This document shows positions 25,397-34,600 of a stretch of DNA of 64,000 nt, one piece after another. The position numbers and the translations under genes were made by a program. The DNA comes from RYN-230 sp963770535 (GTDB taxonomy: Bacteria; Actinomycetota; Actinomycetes; Streptosporangiales; Streptosporangiaceae), in NCBI GenBank assembly GCA_963770535.1, contig CAVYPZ010000003.1:2480001-2544000 (forward strand). Reading direction: 5' to 3'. Numbering within the stretch: position 1 is the stretch's first letter; every line of letters begins with the position of its first letter. The notes beneath the pieces were generated by a model, which saw nothing but the letters and a program-made list of their open reading frames with translations, made no database searches and was not told the origin of the DNA.

Positions 25397-25501
25397 ATGG
25401 CTGACTATGTGATCGCGGCTGCCCTGTTCGTCTTCATCGTGGTCGTGCTCGTGACCCTGAGACGCTCCGAGCGCAATCGCGACCGCAAGCCGGGTGACTG
25501 A
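25397..25501 (+). CDS. 34-aa single-pass membrane peptide
   Basis: MADYVIAAALFVFIVVVLVT is followed by LRRSERNRDRKPGD: one hydrophobic helix and a strongly basic cytoplasmic tail. GAGGGGAC lies ahead of the ATG. Its stop overlaps the GTG start of the GNAT gene (GTGACTGA, 25494-25501), implying coupled translation. Too short for standard gene callers; the signals and the overlap support it. Function unknown. Confidence 0.6.
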   Translation: MADYVIAAALFVFIVVVLVTLRRSERNRDRKPGD

Positions 25502-25943
25502 GCACCATCCCAGGGCGGCCCGCGCCGGTGACTACGCGGCCATCGCGTCCGCCGTGGATGAGTGGTGGGGCCGCCCGGTCCAGGGCGGGCTGCCCCGCCT
25601 GTTCCTGGATCACTTTCACCGCAGCAGCCTGGTGATCGACGGGCCGGCCGGGCTGCTGGCTTTCCTGGTCGGGATCCTGTCGCCTTCCGACCCGCGGCAG
25701 GCCTACGTCCATTTCGCCGGGGTGGCCCCCCAGGCCCGCCGCCAGGGCCTGGCCCGGCTGCTGTACGCCGAGTTCTTCGCGCTGGCCCGTGCCGATGGCC
25801 GGACCACGGTCTCGGCGGTCACCGCCCCGGTCAACGCCGCCTCTATCGCCTTCCACCGCGCGATGGGCTTCTCCGTCACCGGCCCCCTCGCCGACTACGA
25901 CGGCCCCGGCCGCGACCTGGTCCGTTTCGAGCGCGCTCTGTGA
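25494..25943 (+). CDS. GNAT family N-acetyltransferase
   Basis: 149 aa GNAT enzyme: HFAGVAPQARRQGLARLLYAE is motif A (acetyl-CoA pyrophosphate loop Q/R-x-x-G-x-A), and NAASIAFHRAMGFSVTG is the C-terminal motif B. The acceptor is unknown. It starts with GTG inside the end of the 34-aa peptide gene, so the two form a small operon. Confidence 0.88.
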   Translation: MTEHHPRAARAGDYAAIASAVDEWWGRPVQGGLPRLFLDHFHRSSLVIDGPAGLLAFLVGILSPSDPRQAYVHFAGVAPQARRQGLARLLYAEFFALARADGRTTVSAVTAPVNAASIAFHRAMGFSVTGPLADYDGPGRDLVRFERAL

Positions 25944-26444
25944 CGCGCCGCCCGGCACGCCCCGCCCGGGCGGCCCTGTTTGCCCCCGGCCCGATGCGTG
26001 CGCGCTGACAATCCGATCCGATAACGGCTTTACCGGACCTGGTGTGCCTGTTTCATCATGTTCGTGCCTGCTTGGCCGACGTCCGGGGAGAGGGTCGGCG
26101 AAATATCTTCTGGTGCCCGATTCTCGCGGCGGCGGCCGGGACCCGGCGGCGCGCTGGCGGCACATCGGGCGGCGCGCTCGGCGGGGCCGCCCTGGCCGGG
26201 GTCCTGGCGGGCGGGGGCTGGCCGGCCCCGCCCTTCCGCCCGTCCTTTAAGCCGCCGTTCCGGGGCTATCTGAGCCAATGCCCGGACATTACGTCTCGCC
26301 CATCGAGGGTGATGGCCGAATCACTTGTAACTACTACGTGTAATCAGTATGTAGCTCTGGGTAGTGCATTTTCTGCCGCGCACCAGCACGACCCTGCCGG
26401 ACGGGGGGAGCCGGACAGGGCGGTTCGCGGCACGGGGGGAAACC
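25944..26444. other. 501-bp gene-free stretch with AT-rich promoter-like segment
   Basis: I see no convincing gene. The right half (26281-26375) is clearly less GC-rich than the surroundings. TTGTAA (26325-26330) and TATGTA (26349-26354) with an 18-bp spacer are a plausible promoter for the acyltransferase gene at 26445, which would give a ~85-base leader. The left half is GC-rich and featureless. Confidence 0.4.
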
Positions 26445-28537
26445 ATGCCGGAACCAGTCCGCTCCGGCCAGCGCTACATGCCCGGACTCGATGGGCTGCG
26501 CGCGCTGGCGGTGCTCGCTGTCATTGCCTATCACGAGCAGCTCGGCTGGGCGCCCGGGGGCCTGCTGGGCGTGGGCGTGTTCTTCACGCTGAGCGGTTAC
26601 CTCATCACCGACCTGCTGCTCGGCCAGTGGGCCCGGTCAGGCGGCGCTGAACCTGGGCGACTTCTGGCTCCGGCGCGCCCGGCGCCTGCTGCCCGCCCTG
26701 TTCGTGATGCTGGCCCTGGTGACCGCGTGGATCACCGTGGCGAGCCCGGCCCGGCTGGCCAGCCTGCGCGGGGCCGTGGCCGGTGCGGCGACGTACTCCA
26801 GCAACTGGTACTACATCTACACCCACAGCTCCTACTTCGCCCGGTTCGCGCCACCCGGCCCCTTCGACCACCTCTGGTCGCTGGCCGTGGAGGAGCAGTT
26901 CTACCTGGTCTGGCCCTGGGTGGTGCTGCTGGGCGTGTTCTTCCTGCGCGGCCGGAAGCCAGGTGCGGTGCGCTGGCTGGCGCTGCCCACCCTGGCCCTG
27001 GCCGCCGCGTCAGCGGTAGCGATGCTGATGCTGTACCACCCCGGTTACGACCCGACGAGGATCTACGAGGGCTCCGATACCCGTGCCTGCGGCCTGCTGG
27101 TCGGGGCCGCGCTGGCCATGGTCTGGCCCAGCCGCCGCCCCGCCCGGACCGCGCTGTGGACCCGGGTTGCGCTGGACGGCGCCGGGTTCGCCGGGCTGGC
27201 CGTGATCGGCCTGATGGTCTGGCGGGTCGGCCAGTACTCAGCGTTCACCTATCAGGGCGGGCTGGTGCTGCTCTCGGTGGCGACGGCCGGGACGGTGGCG
27301 GCGGTCGCGTGCCCCGGCAGCCTGGTCGGCGCGGCCCTGGGCTGGAAGCCGCTGCGCTGGATCGGCGTCCGTTCCTACGGTATCTACCTGTGGCATTACC
27401 CGGTGATCATCCTGACGTCCCCGGCCAATTCCGCCGAGGACCTGCCGCGCGCCGCGGCTGCAGGTGGCGGCGAGTGTCGGGATTGCCGCGCTGTCGTGGC
27501 GTTTCGTTGAGGAGCCAATCCGCCGCGGTGCGCTCGGGCGGGCCTGGAAACGGATGCGGTCGCGGACGGCCTGGCGGGGGCAGGCGGCCGGGGTCGGCGG
27601 CTGGGCCGCGGTCACCGGCGGCGCCATGGTGGTCGCGCTGGCCTGCGCCGGGCTGAGCGGTGCCGTGCGGGCGCCCAGTGCGAGCGACGCGGCCACCGGC
27701 ACGCTGGCCGCGGGCTCGGTCCTGCCGCCGCCCGGCGGCACGGGCCAGGGCGGCTCGGGCACGAGCGGGACCAGCACCAGCGCGTCCAGCGCGAGCGGGT
27801 CCAGCGCGGGCAGTTCCGCGAAAGGCGGGTCCAGCCCCGGCGGTTCCGCGCAGGGATCCCGGGGCGCCCAGGCCGCTGGCGCGGGCTCAGCCGCCAGCGC
27901 GCCGGTCCCGGCGGCCTCGCTCCGCACCTCCTGCCAGGCGGTGGCGCACATCGGCGACTCCACCTCCGAGGGCCTGGTCTCGCCGGATTACCTGCCCAAC
28001 CCCGCGAAGCGGATAGCCGCGCAGTACCACGACGTGGGGGTCGGCAGCGTCCAGTGGGACATCTCCGGCGCCCGCTCCGTGGTGGAGGTGCTGCCGGGCC
28101 AGGTCAACGGCTACAACGCCGCGCAGGCCATCTACCGGAGCGGGTTCCGCGGCTGCTGGGTGATCGCGCTCGGCACCAACGACACCGCGGACGTGGCGGT
28201 GGGCTCCAACGTGGGCCTGATGACCCGGATCCAGCGGATGATGGCGGCCGCGCACGGGGAGCCGGTGATGTGGGTCAACCTCCGGTCGCTGCTGGCCAGC
28301 GGCCCTTACTCCGAAGCCAACATGGTGACCTGGGACAACACGCTCCTCAAGGCCTGTGCCAGGTACCCGAACATGCGGGTCTTCAACTGGGCGGCGCTGG
28401 CCAAGGCCAAGTGGTACATCTCCGACGGCATCCACTTCACCTCGGCCGGGTACGCGGCCCGCGCCCGGCTGATCGCCCAGGCCCTGGCCCGGGCCTTCCC
28501 GAAGACCGGCGCCAGCAGCGGATGCGTCGTCAGCTAA
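26445..28537 (+). CDS. Acyltransferase 3/SGNH-hydrolase fusion, OafA/YrhL type (frame broken twice)
   Basis: About 697 codons. Starts MPEPVRSGQRYMPGLDGLRA with the acyltransferase-3 motifs GLDGLRALAVLAVIAYHE and GVFFTLSGYLITDLLL. At ~26641 an extra base shifts to FWLRRARRLLPAL-type reading, and FDHLWSLAVEEQFYLVWP and SYGIYLWHYPVIIL follow. A second extra base at ~27457 leads to LSWRFVEEPIRRG. The C-terminal half is a Ser/Gly-rich linker and an SGNH domain with HIGDSTSEG, LGTNDT and the DGIH catalytic dyad. Such proteins O-acylate envelope glycans at the membrane. Both shifts may be sequence errors. Confidence 0.82.
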
Positions 28538-28571
28538 CCGGATCCAGAAGTCCAGGCCCCCCAGCCCAAGC

Positions 28572-28615
28572 CCGCCCGCGGGCCGGTGCAGAGAACTGCG
28601 GCGGCCCGCGGGCGG
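28572..28615. terminator. Bidirectional hairpin terminator candidate
   Basis: CCGCCCGCGGGCCG (28572-28585) pairs with CGGCCCGCGGGCGG (28602-28615), a 14-bp stem with a 16-base loop, in the gap between the convergent acyltransferase and ABC permease genes. No U-tract, as is common in actinomycetes. Confidence 0.6.
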
Positions 28616-28659
28616 TTCCACAGCCGGGTTCCGGCCCCCGACCGGAACCCGGATCGGTC

Positions 28660-29460
28660 TCAGACCCGGGCGGTGTCCTTGCGGAACCGCCACACGGCCC
28701 CCCCGGCGAAGATGACCAGCCAGGCTATGGCGTTGGCCGCCCAGGCGACCTGAACCCCCACGCCCTGCAGCGGCGCGTGCACCAGCTGGTTGAGCCCGTA
28801 CAGGGGCGTGTACTCGGCGATATCCTGCACGATCTGCGGGAACTGGCTCAGCGGGATGAACAGGCCCCCGGCGAAGGCCAGCAGGGCCAGCCCGAGGCCC
28901 AGGAACTGCATGACGTTCTCGGTCGGCAGCAGGTAGCCCATGAACAGGCCGAAGGCGGCGAACACCAGCGAGCCGATCCAGACGCAGGCCGCGCTGACGA
29001 TCCACAGGTACATCGGCATCGAGGGCTTGCCGGTCAGCCCGCCCACGGCGAAGACCACGACGACCGAGGCGAGACCAAGGGTCATCGCGGTGAGCATCTT
29101 GATCACGATGTACGCCACCGGGGAGAGCGGGGTCAGCCGGAGCTGGCGGCTCCAGCCCGCGGCCCGCTCAATCGAGACCATCGCCCCGCCGCTGGTCGTG
29201 GCCAGGACGGCCCCGTACAGTGCCATGCTGATCATGACGAACGCCGACACGTTGCCGTGCCCGAACCGATCGTTCGCGTAGGCCTTGTTCAGCCCGAAGG
29301 CCAGGAAGAACACGACCGGGAAGATCAGCGCGAAGATGACCGTGCGCCGGTTGCGCAGCAGGCGGCGGATCTCCAGCCTGAGCACGGTCAGGTTGAACCC
29401 GCCCAGGCCGGGAGCTTCCCGGTTCAGGGCGGCGGGCGCCGGGACTGACTGGGTGGTCAT
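28660..29460 (-). CDS. ABC-2 type transporter permease
   Basis: 266 aa, six membrane segments (for example RTVIFALIFPVVFFLAFGL, LASVVVVFAVGGLTG, GLGLALLAFAGGLFIP, AIAWLVIFAGGAVWRF) and the ABC-2 conserved motif YTPLYGLNQLVHAPL. Together with the upstream ATPase it forms an exporter resembling daunorubicin-type or Nod-type systems; the substrate is unknown. ATG 29460 overlaps the corrected ATPase stop in ATGA. Confidence 0.9.
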   Translation of the reverse strand: MTTQSVPAPAALNREAPGLGGFNLTVLRLEIRRLLRNRRTVIFALIFPVVFFLAFGLNKAYANDRFGHGNVSAFVMISMALYGAVLATTSGGAMVSIERAAGWSRQLRLTPLSPVAYIVIKMLTAMTLGLASVVVVFAVGGLTGKPSMPMYLWIVSAACVWIGSLVFAAFGLFMGYLLPTENVMQFLGLGLALLAFAGGLFIPLSQFPQIVQDIAEYTPLYGLNQLVHAPLQGVGVQVAWAANAIAWLVIFAGGAVWRFRKDTARV

Positions 29461-30420
29461 CGGGATCCTCCTGCGGGGGTCTCACTGTCGTCGCTGGTCA
29501 GGGCGATGAACGCGTCCTCGAGGCCCCGGGTGTTGATCTCCAGGTCCCGGGCCTGCGTGCTTGGTCAGCAGGTACCTGGCCACCGCGTCGCTGTCACTGG
29601 AGTGGATCAGCACGGTGTCGCCCCGCACCTCCACGCTGTCCGCGCCAGGAATCGCGCTCAGCCTGGCCTGGTCAGGGCTGGCCAGCGTGGCCCGGACCGT
29701 CCGGCCCGCCGCCATCGCCTTGACCTCGGACGAGGTGCCGTCCGCGACGATCTGGCCGTGCCGCAGCAGGATGATCCGGTCCGCGTAGGCGTCGGCCTCC
29801 TCCAGGTAGTGCGTGGCGAAGAGCACGGTCCGCCCCCGCGCCGTGTCCTGCCGGATCGCCGCCCAGAAGCCGCGCCGTCCCTCGACGTCCATGCCGGTGG
29901 TCGGCTCATCCAGGATCAGCAGCTCCGGGTCGGAGACCAGGGACATGGCGAAGCGCAGCCGCTGCTGCTCACCGCCGGAGCACTTGCCCACCCGGCGATC
30001 CGCGATGCCGCTGATGCCGGCCCGCTCCAGCGCCTCGTCGACCGGCCTCGGCCGCACGAACAGGCTCGCCGTGTATTCCACGGTCTCCCGGACGGTGAAG
30101 TCCTTGAGCAGTCCCCCGGTCTGCATGACCGCAGAGACCAGCCCGCGCGAGATGGCCGCCCGCGGCGCCATCCCGTACACCTGCGCCGTACCGGTGCTGG
30201 GGTGGGACAGCCCCAGGATGATGTCGATGGTCGAGGTCTTCCCCGCCCCGTTGGGCCCGAGGAACGCGACAATCTCCCCGGACGAGATGTCCAGGTCAAC
30301 ATCCCTGACCGCCTGGACCGCGCCGAAATTCTTGCTCACGCCGCGCAGGGCGACCGCGGCCGGCTGGCTCCCCCCGGCCGGCCGTCGCCCCCGCTCGCCC
30401 GCCATGTTCGTTACTGTCAT
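29457..30420 (-). CDS. ABC transporter ATP-binding protein (frame broken near C-terminus)
   Basis: About 320 aa. Walker A FLGPNGAGKTSTIDI, Q-loop VMQTGG, signature CSGGEQQRLRF, Walker B LLILDEPTTGMD, H-loop THYLEE, all complete. Start at ATG 30420 (MTVTNMAGERGR). Uncorrected, the frame ends at 29482 with an atypical tail. An extra base at ~29557 explains this: the alternative frame reads DLEINTRGLEDAFIALTSDD and stops in the ATGA overlap with the permease. It energises that permease; the pair is preceded by a 153-bp gap shared with DUF2461. Confidence 0.88.
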
Positions 30421-30573
30421 GCGGCCATCGTGGCACCGGTGCCGGTGACCCCCCAAGGGCTCCGTGTCACGACGCGCCCATGACAACTGTCATGGGGCCG
30501 CCGCCACCCGGGCGGCCGTCCTATCGTGAGGGGACCGGTGCCGCGCCGGGGTACGGACGGGAGGGGCCGGGGG

Positions 30574-31215
30574 ATGACGTTCCACGGGTGGCCGGAAGAA
30601 GCCCTGGATTTCTACGAGGGCCTGAGGGCCGACAACTCCAGGGCCTACTGGACCGCGCACAAGGCGGTCTACGAGGATGCGGTGCTGCGCCCGATGACCG
30701 AGCTGGCCGAGGAGCTGGCCGGGGAGTTCGGCGAGCCCAAGATCTTCCGCCCGTACCGCGACCTGCGGTTCAGCGCGGACAAGTCCCCGTACAAGACGCA
30801 CATCGGCGCCGTGATCGGCACCGGTTACGTGCAGCTGTCCGCCGACGGGCTGGCCGCGGGGGACGGGATGTACGGCATGTCACCCAGCCAGCTCGACCGC
30901 TACCGCCGGGCGGTCGTGAGCGACCTGCCCGGTCCCGAGCTGGAGAAGATCATCGCCGGGATCGAGGGGCAGGGCATCGGGGTCTCCGGGCGCGACGTGC
31001 TCAAGACGGCTCCGCGCGGCTATACGGCCGATCATCCGCGGATCGGCCTGCTCCGCTGCAAGGGCCTCGTCGCCTGGCACCAGTGGCCGGTCGAGTCCTG
31101 GCTGGAGACCGCTGCGGCCCGCGACAAGGTGGCGGGTTTCCTGCGCACCACCCAGCCGCTGAGCAGGTGGCTCGGGACGCACGTGGGTCCTGACACCGGG
31201 CCGGGAGCCGGGTAG
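30574..31215 (+). CDS. DUF2461 family protein
   Basis: 213 aa, normal length for DUF2461 (TIGR02453-like). Typical segments: FHGWPEEALDFYEGLRADNS near the N-terminus, KIFRPYRDLRFSADKSPYKT and GMYGMSPSQLDRYR. The biochemical role of the family is unknown. ATG 30574 is preceded by GGGGCCGGGGG; the earlier GTG/ATG region is not family-like. Confidence 0.88.
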   Translation: MTFHGWPEEALDFYEGLRADNSRAYWTAHKAVYEDAVLRPMTELAEELAGEFGEPKIFRPYRDLRFSADKSPYKTHIGAVIGTGYVQLSADGLAAGDGMYGMSPSQLDRYRRAVVSDLPGPELEKIIAGIEGQGIGVSGRDVLKTAPRGYTADHPRIGLLRCKGLVAWHQWPVESWLETAAARDKVAGFLRTTQPLSRWLGTHVGPDTGPGAG

Positions 31216-31447
31216 CCACGGCCGCCGGCCGGACCCGGCGAGCGCGCCGGCCGCCCGGGATGACATCCGGGCCGGCCGGGGTTACCCCTGATGAGCCGGA
31301 GCGGCCCGCTCGGTGATGAGAGGCGCGGATCTGCGCCCCGGGCCGCGGCGCGCCCGGGCTGACCGGGCCACGGGCCGCCGGCTGGGCGCGACGAAGCGGC
31401 CAGGAGCCAGCTGACCGGATACGCCGTCCCCGAGAGGAACACCACCT

Positions 31448-31954
31448 GTGCTTACCGACATGCCCCTGCAGGCCGGGCGGAGGATCGCCCTGATCGCGCA
31501 CGACAACAAGAAGCACGACATGCTGGAGTGGGCGGAGTACAACCTGCCCCTGCTCGGCCGCCATCAGCTCTTCGCGACCGCCACGACCGGCCGCCTGCTG
31601 CAGGAGCAGCTCGGCCTGCCGGTTACCTGCTTCCGCAGCGGGCCGTTCGGCGGCGATCAGCAGATCGGCGCCCGCATCGCCGAGGGCGAGATCGACCTGC
31701 TCGTCTTCTTCTGGGATCCGCTGGAGCCGCACCCGCACGACCCCGACGTGAAGGCGCTGCTCCGGGTGGCGGTCGTGTGCAACATCCCGGTGGCGTGCAA
31801 CCGGGCGACCGCGGACTTCATGATCTCCTCGCCGCTGATGGACCGCACCCACCAGGCGTGGGATCCCTCATCGGGAGAGGCGGCCGCGGGCCGGTCCCTG
31901 CCTGGGGAGCCGCTGCCCGACGGGCCGCTGCCGGACGTGGCCCGGATCGCCTAG
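31448..31954 (+). CDS. mgsA: Methylglyoxal synthase
   Basis: 168 aa. Converts dihydroxyacetone phosphate to methylglyoxal and phosphate, a bypass of lower glycolysis. All active-site positions known from the E. coli enzyme are visible: H18-D19 (IAHDNKK), D70 in FGGDQQIGA, D90 in FFWDPL, H97 and D100 (HPHDPD), and the NRATADFMISS motif. The GTG start at 31448 has GAGAGGA ~9 bases upstream. A Pro/Gly-rich tail after residue 135 is an extension. The 232 bp upstream are GC-rich with no gene. Confidence 0.92.
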   Translation: MLTDMPLQAGRRIALIAHDNKKHDMLEWAEYNLPLLGRHQLFATATTGRLLQEQLGLPVTCFRSGPFGGDQQIGARIAEGEIDLLVFFWDPLEPHPHDPDVKALLRVAVVCNIPVACNRATADFMISSPLMDRTHQAWDPSSGEAAAGRSLPGEPLPDGPLPDVARIA

Positions 31955-32020
31955 CCGGGCCCGCGCCGTCTTCGCACCGGCCGCGGCGGAACTCCAGCAC
32001 CCCGTCCCGGAACGGGAGGG

Positions 32021-32545
32021 TCAATCCCCGGTCACCCCGTCGATCTGCTCCCGGAGGAGGTCGGCATGCCCGTTGTGCCGGGCGTACTCCTCGATCATGT
32101 GCACGTAGACCCAGCGCAGGTCGACGGGCGCGCCGTCGTGCTCATGCATGAACGTCTCGTCGAGGGAGCGGCCCGCCGCCGCTATCCGGGCCAGCTCGCA
32201 CTCCCGGGCGAACACCGCAAGATCGGCTTCGGCCCCGGCCGCCCCGGCGTGATCGAACTCGCCGTCCGGGAACTCGTCGCTGCAGTACAGATAGCCCAGC
32301 CCGGTCTCGCCCGCGAAGCGCCGCCGGAACCAGGCCCGCTCCACCTCGGCCATGTGCCGGACCAGCCCGAGCAGGGACAGCGACGACGGGGGGACGGCCT
32401 GGCGGGCCAGCTGCTCGCCGGTCAGCCGCTGGCACTTCATCAGCAGCGTGGCGCGGTGGAAGTCCAGCCAGCGCTCCAGCGACTCCCGCTCGCCGGCCAC
32501 GCAAGGGGGAGTGGTGCGGGTCACCTCAGGCGCGGTCCACGTCAT
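32021..32545 (-). CDS. DinB family protein
   Basis: 174 aa four-helix bundle of the DinB/DUF664 superfamily, often thiol-dependent (mycothiol) transferases in actinomycetes. The three putative metal histidines are visible: LVRHMAEVERAW, and VHMIEEYARHNGHADLLRE. ATG 32545 is preferred over the in-frame starts upstream because the N-terminal TWTAPEVTRTTPP begins the conserved part. Divergent from the flavoprotein gene, 112 bp apart. Confidence 0.87.
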   Translation of the reverse strand: MTWTAPEVTRTTPPCVAGERESLERWLDFHRATLLMKCQRLTGEQLARQAVPPSSLSLLGLVRHMAEVERAWFRRRFAGETGLGYLYCSDEFPDGEFDHAGAAGAEADLAVFARECELARIAAAGRSLDETFMHEHDGAPVDLRWVYVHMIEEYARHNGHADLLREQIDGVTGD

Positions 32546-32657
32546 CCGGCACATCCTGCTACCCGGGGAAAATCCCCGCAACGACATTTCACTCCCGCCG
32601 GGCCGCCCCGGCCGGCCGATCACCAGGTCACCGCGGCCCCTCCGTTACCCTGCCAGG

Positions 32658-33814
32658 GTGGCGGAACAGGCGGAATGGGACGTCGCGGTGGTGGGCGCCG
32701 GGCCGGCCTGGCCGCCGCGCTGGCCGCGGCCGCGGCCGGGGCGCGGGTGGCCGTGATCGAGCGGGCTGAGCATCCCCGGTACAAGACCTGCGGCGGCGGG
32801 CTGATCGGGACGTCGCTCCGGGCCGCGGGCCAGCACATCGAGGTGCCCGCCCTGGACCACATCCATGCCATCACCGCCACCCTGGACGGGCGGCGCGAGT
32901 TCACCCGGCGGTCGGGCGCGCCGCTGCTGGCCATGGTGTCCCGGGAGGACTTCGACGATGCGCTGCGCAAGTCCGCGGACGGCGCGGGCGTGACGGTGCG
33001 GCAGCGGGCCACGGTGCGCGGGATCAGCGAGGACGGGGGGCTGGCCTGTGCCCGGCTGGCGGACGGGGAGAGCGTCCGGGCCCGGGTCCTGGTCGGCGCC
33101 GACGGGTCGTCGGGGGTCAGCTCACGGTACGCGGGGGTGCGGTTCCGGCAGGTCGATCTCGGCCTGGAGCTGGAGATCCCGGTGCCGCCGCCGGTGGCGG
33201 GCCGCTGGCGGGCGCGGGTGATGCTGGACTGGGGGCCGATGCCCGGGTCGTACGGCTGGGTGTTCCCCAAGGGTGACGTGCTCACCGTGGGAGTCATCGC
33301 CGCCCGCGGCCAGGGTGACCAGACCCGGCGGTACCTCCGCGATTTCACCGGGCGGCTCGGGCTGGCGGGTTACCCCCCGGCCCGGGATTCGGGCCATCTG
33401 ACCCACTGCCGGGCAGACGACTCACCGCTGCGACGGGGGCGGGTGCTGGTCGCCGGCGACGCCGCGGGCCTGCTCGAGCCCTGGACCCGGGAAGGCATCA
33501 GCTTTGCGCTCCGCTCGGGGACGCTGGCCGGGGCGGCCGCCGCCGCGGCGGCGGCCGCCCGGGATGAGGCGGGTGCGGACCAGGCGCTCGAGGCCTACCC
33601 GGCGGCGATCGGGCGGACCCTGGCGCCGGAGATGGACGCCGGGCGCCGCCTGCTGACCGCGTTCAGCAGGCACCCGGGTGCCTTCCATACCGGCCTCTCG
33701 TCGCCGAAAGGCTGGCAGGTCTTCGCCGGGTTCTGCCGTGGCGAGATGCCGTTCGCGGCGCTGGCCGGGCGCAGGCCGGTCAGCGCGGCGCTGTCGCTGA
33801 TGTCCCGTTTCTGA
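32658..33814 (+). CDS. Geranylgeranyl reductase family FAD-dependent oxidoreductase (5' frame break)
   Basis: About 385 residues. The GTG start at 32658 reads AEQAEWDVAVVGAGPA, the FAD dinucleotide motif; the next frame continues GLAAALAAAAAGARVAVIER, RYKTCGGGL and GADGSSGVSSRY, with a closing GDAAGLLEPWTREGISFALRSG. The change of frame occurs in a GGCC run at ~32703, where one GGCC unit (four bases) seems missing. The family reduces isoprenoid double bonds or acts as a flavin monooxygenase. Whether the gene is broken or the repeat was mis-assembled is unresolved. Confidence 0.82.
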
Positions 33815-33832
33815 GCGCCGCGGCCCAGGCGG

Positions 33833-34600
33833 CTAGTACCAGCCGTACCGCAGCTCGTGCTGCCACGCGTTCCACGGGTCCCCGTAACGGGACTTGATGT
33901 AACCCATGCCCCAGATGATCTGGGTACGCGCGCTCGTCCGCCAGTCGGGGCCGGCCGTCGCCATCTTGTCCCCGGGCACGGCCTGCGGAATGCCGTACGC
34001 ACCCGAGCTGCGGTTGCAGGCGAATCGGTTCCAGCCGCTCTCACGCATCCACAGCAGGTTCAGGTAGCGGAATTGCCAGCTGGTCCACTGGTAGTCGGGC
34101 ATCAGTGAGCCAGCGATCTGCCACGGCGTGCCGTGCCACCGCCCCCCGTGCCTGTGGCTGCGGTGCCTCCGGGCGCGGTGATGCCCCGCACGGCGGCGCT
34201 CCGCCCGGTGATGCCTGGCGTGGTGTTCCAGGTGCCTGCGGGCGCGGTGCCGGGGATCCGGATGCTTCGCGGCTACGGTGTAGTCGGCCAGCGCGATCGG
34301 GCCTGGCCCGCCCGTCCCGCTCATCTCCAGGCCGGTCCCGGTGGCGGTGCCGCCGCCCGGCCCGGCGGGCCAGGCCTGGCGGCTGGCCGTCAGCGCGGCA
34401 GCCAGGCCGGCCTGGCGTGCTTCACGGCGCCCGTGGCCGGTTACATCGGATGACGCCCCGATGTAACCGGCCAGCGCGATGGCTGAGCCGGTCAGCACCA
34501 GGGCCGTCTTCGCTGGTACGTGGCTGAACGTTCTTGTCGGTGACAAACGGAGCCTTCGATTGGGCGCGGCATAGCGCGCTCGGCTTCCGCCCCTGGGCAC
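33833..34600 (-). CDS. Secreted lytic transglycosylase-like protein with His-rich spacer
   Basis: 255 aa. An N-terminal signal or anchor (FSHVPAKTALVLTGSAIALAG) precedes a low-complexity region, including a strikingly His/Arg-rich stretch (HRARRHLEHHARHH at its core, ~residues 115-155). The C-terminal ~90 residues are a transglycosylase/aggregation-factor-like domain: LNLLWMRESGWNRFACN with the likely catalytic Glu, SSGAYGIPQAVPGDKMA and IIWGMGYIKSRYGDPWNAW. It would cleave peptidoglycan outside the membrane. GTG 34600 is the best start. The His-rich block could bind metal. Confidence 0.8.
   Translation of the reverse strand: MPRGGSRARYAAPNRRLRLSPTRTFSHVPAKTALVLTGSAIALAGYIGASSDVTGHGRREARQAGLAAALTASRQAWPAGPGGGTATGTGLEMSGTGGPGPIALADYTVAAKHPDPRHRARRHLEHHARHHRAERRRAGHHRARRHRSHRHGGRWHGTPWQIAGSLMPDYQWTSWQFRYLNLLWMRESGWNRFACNRSSGAYGIPQAVPGDKMATAGPDWRTSARTQIIWGMGYIKSRYGDPWNAWQHELRYGWY

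Noticed and set aside
26042..26650. A 202-residue frame before the acyltransferase.
   Set aside because: Its second half is the wrong frame of the acyltransferase, and the first half lacks any coding signal.
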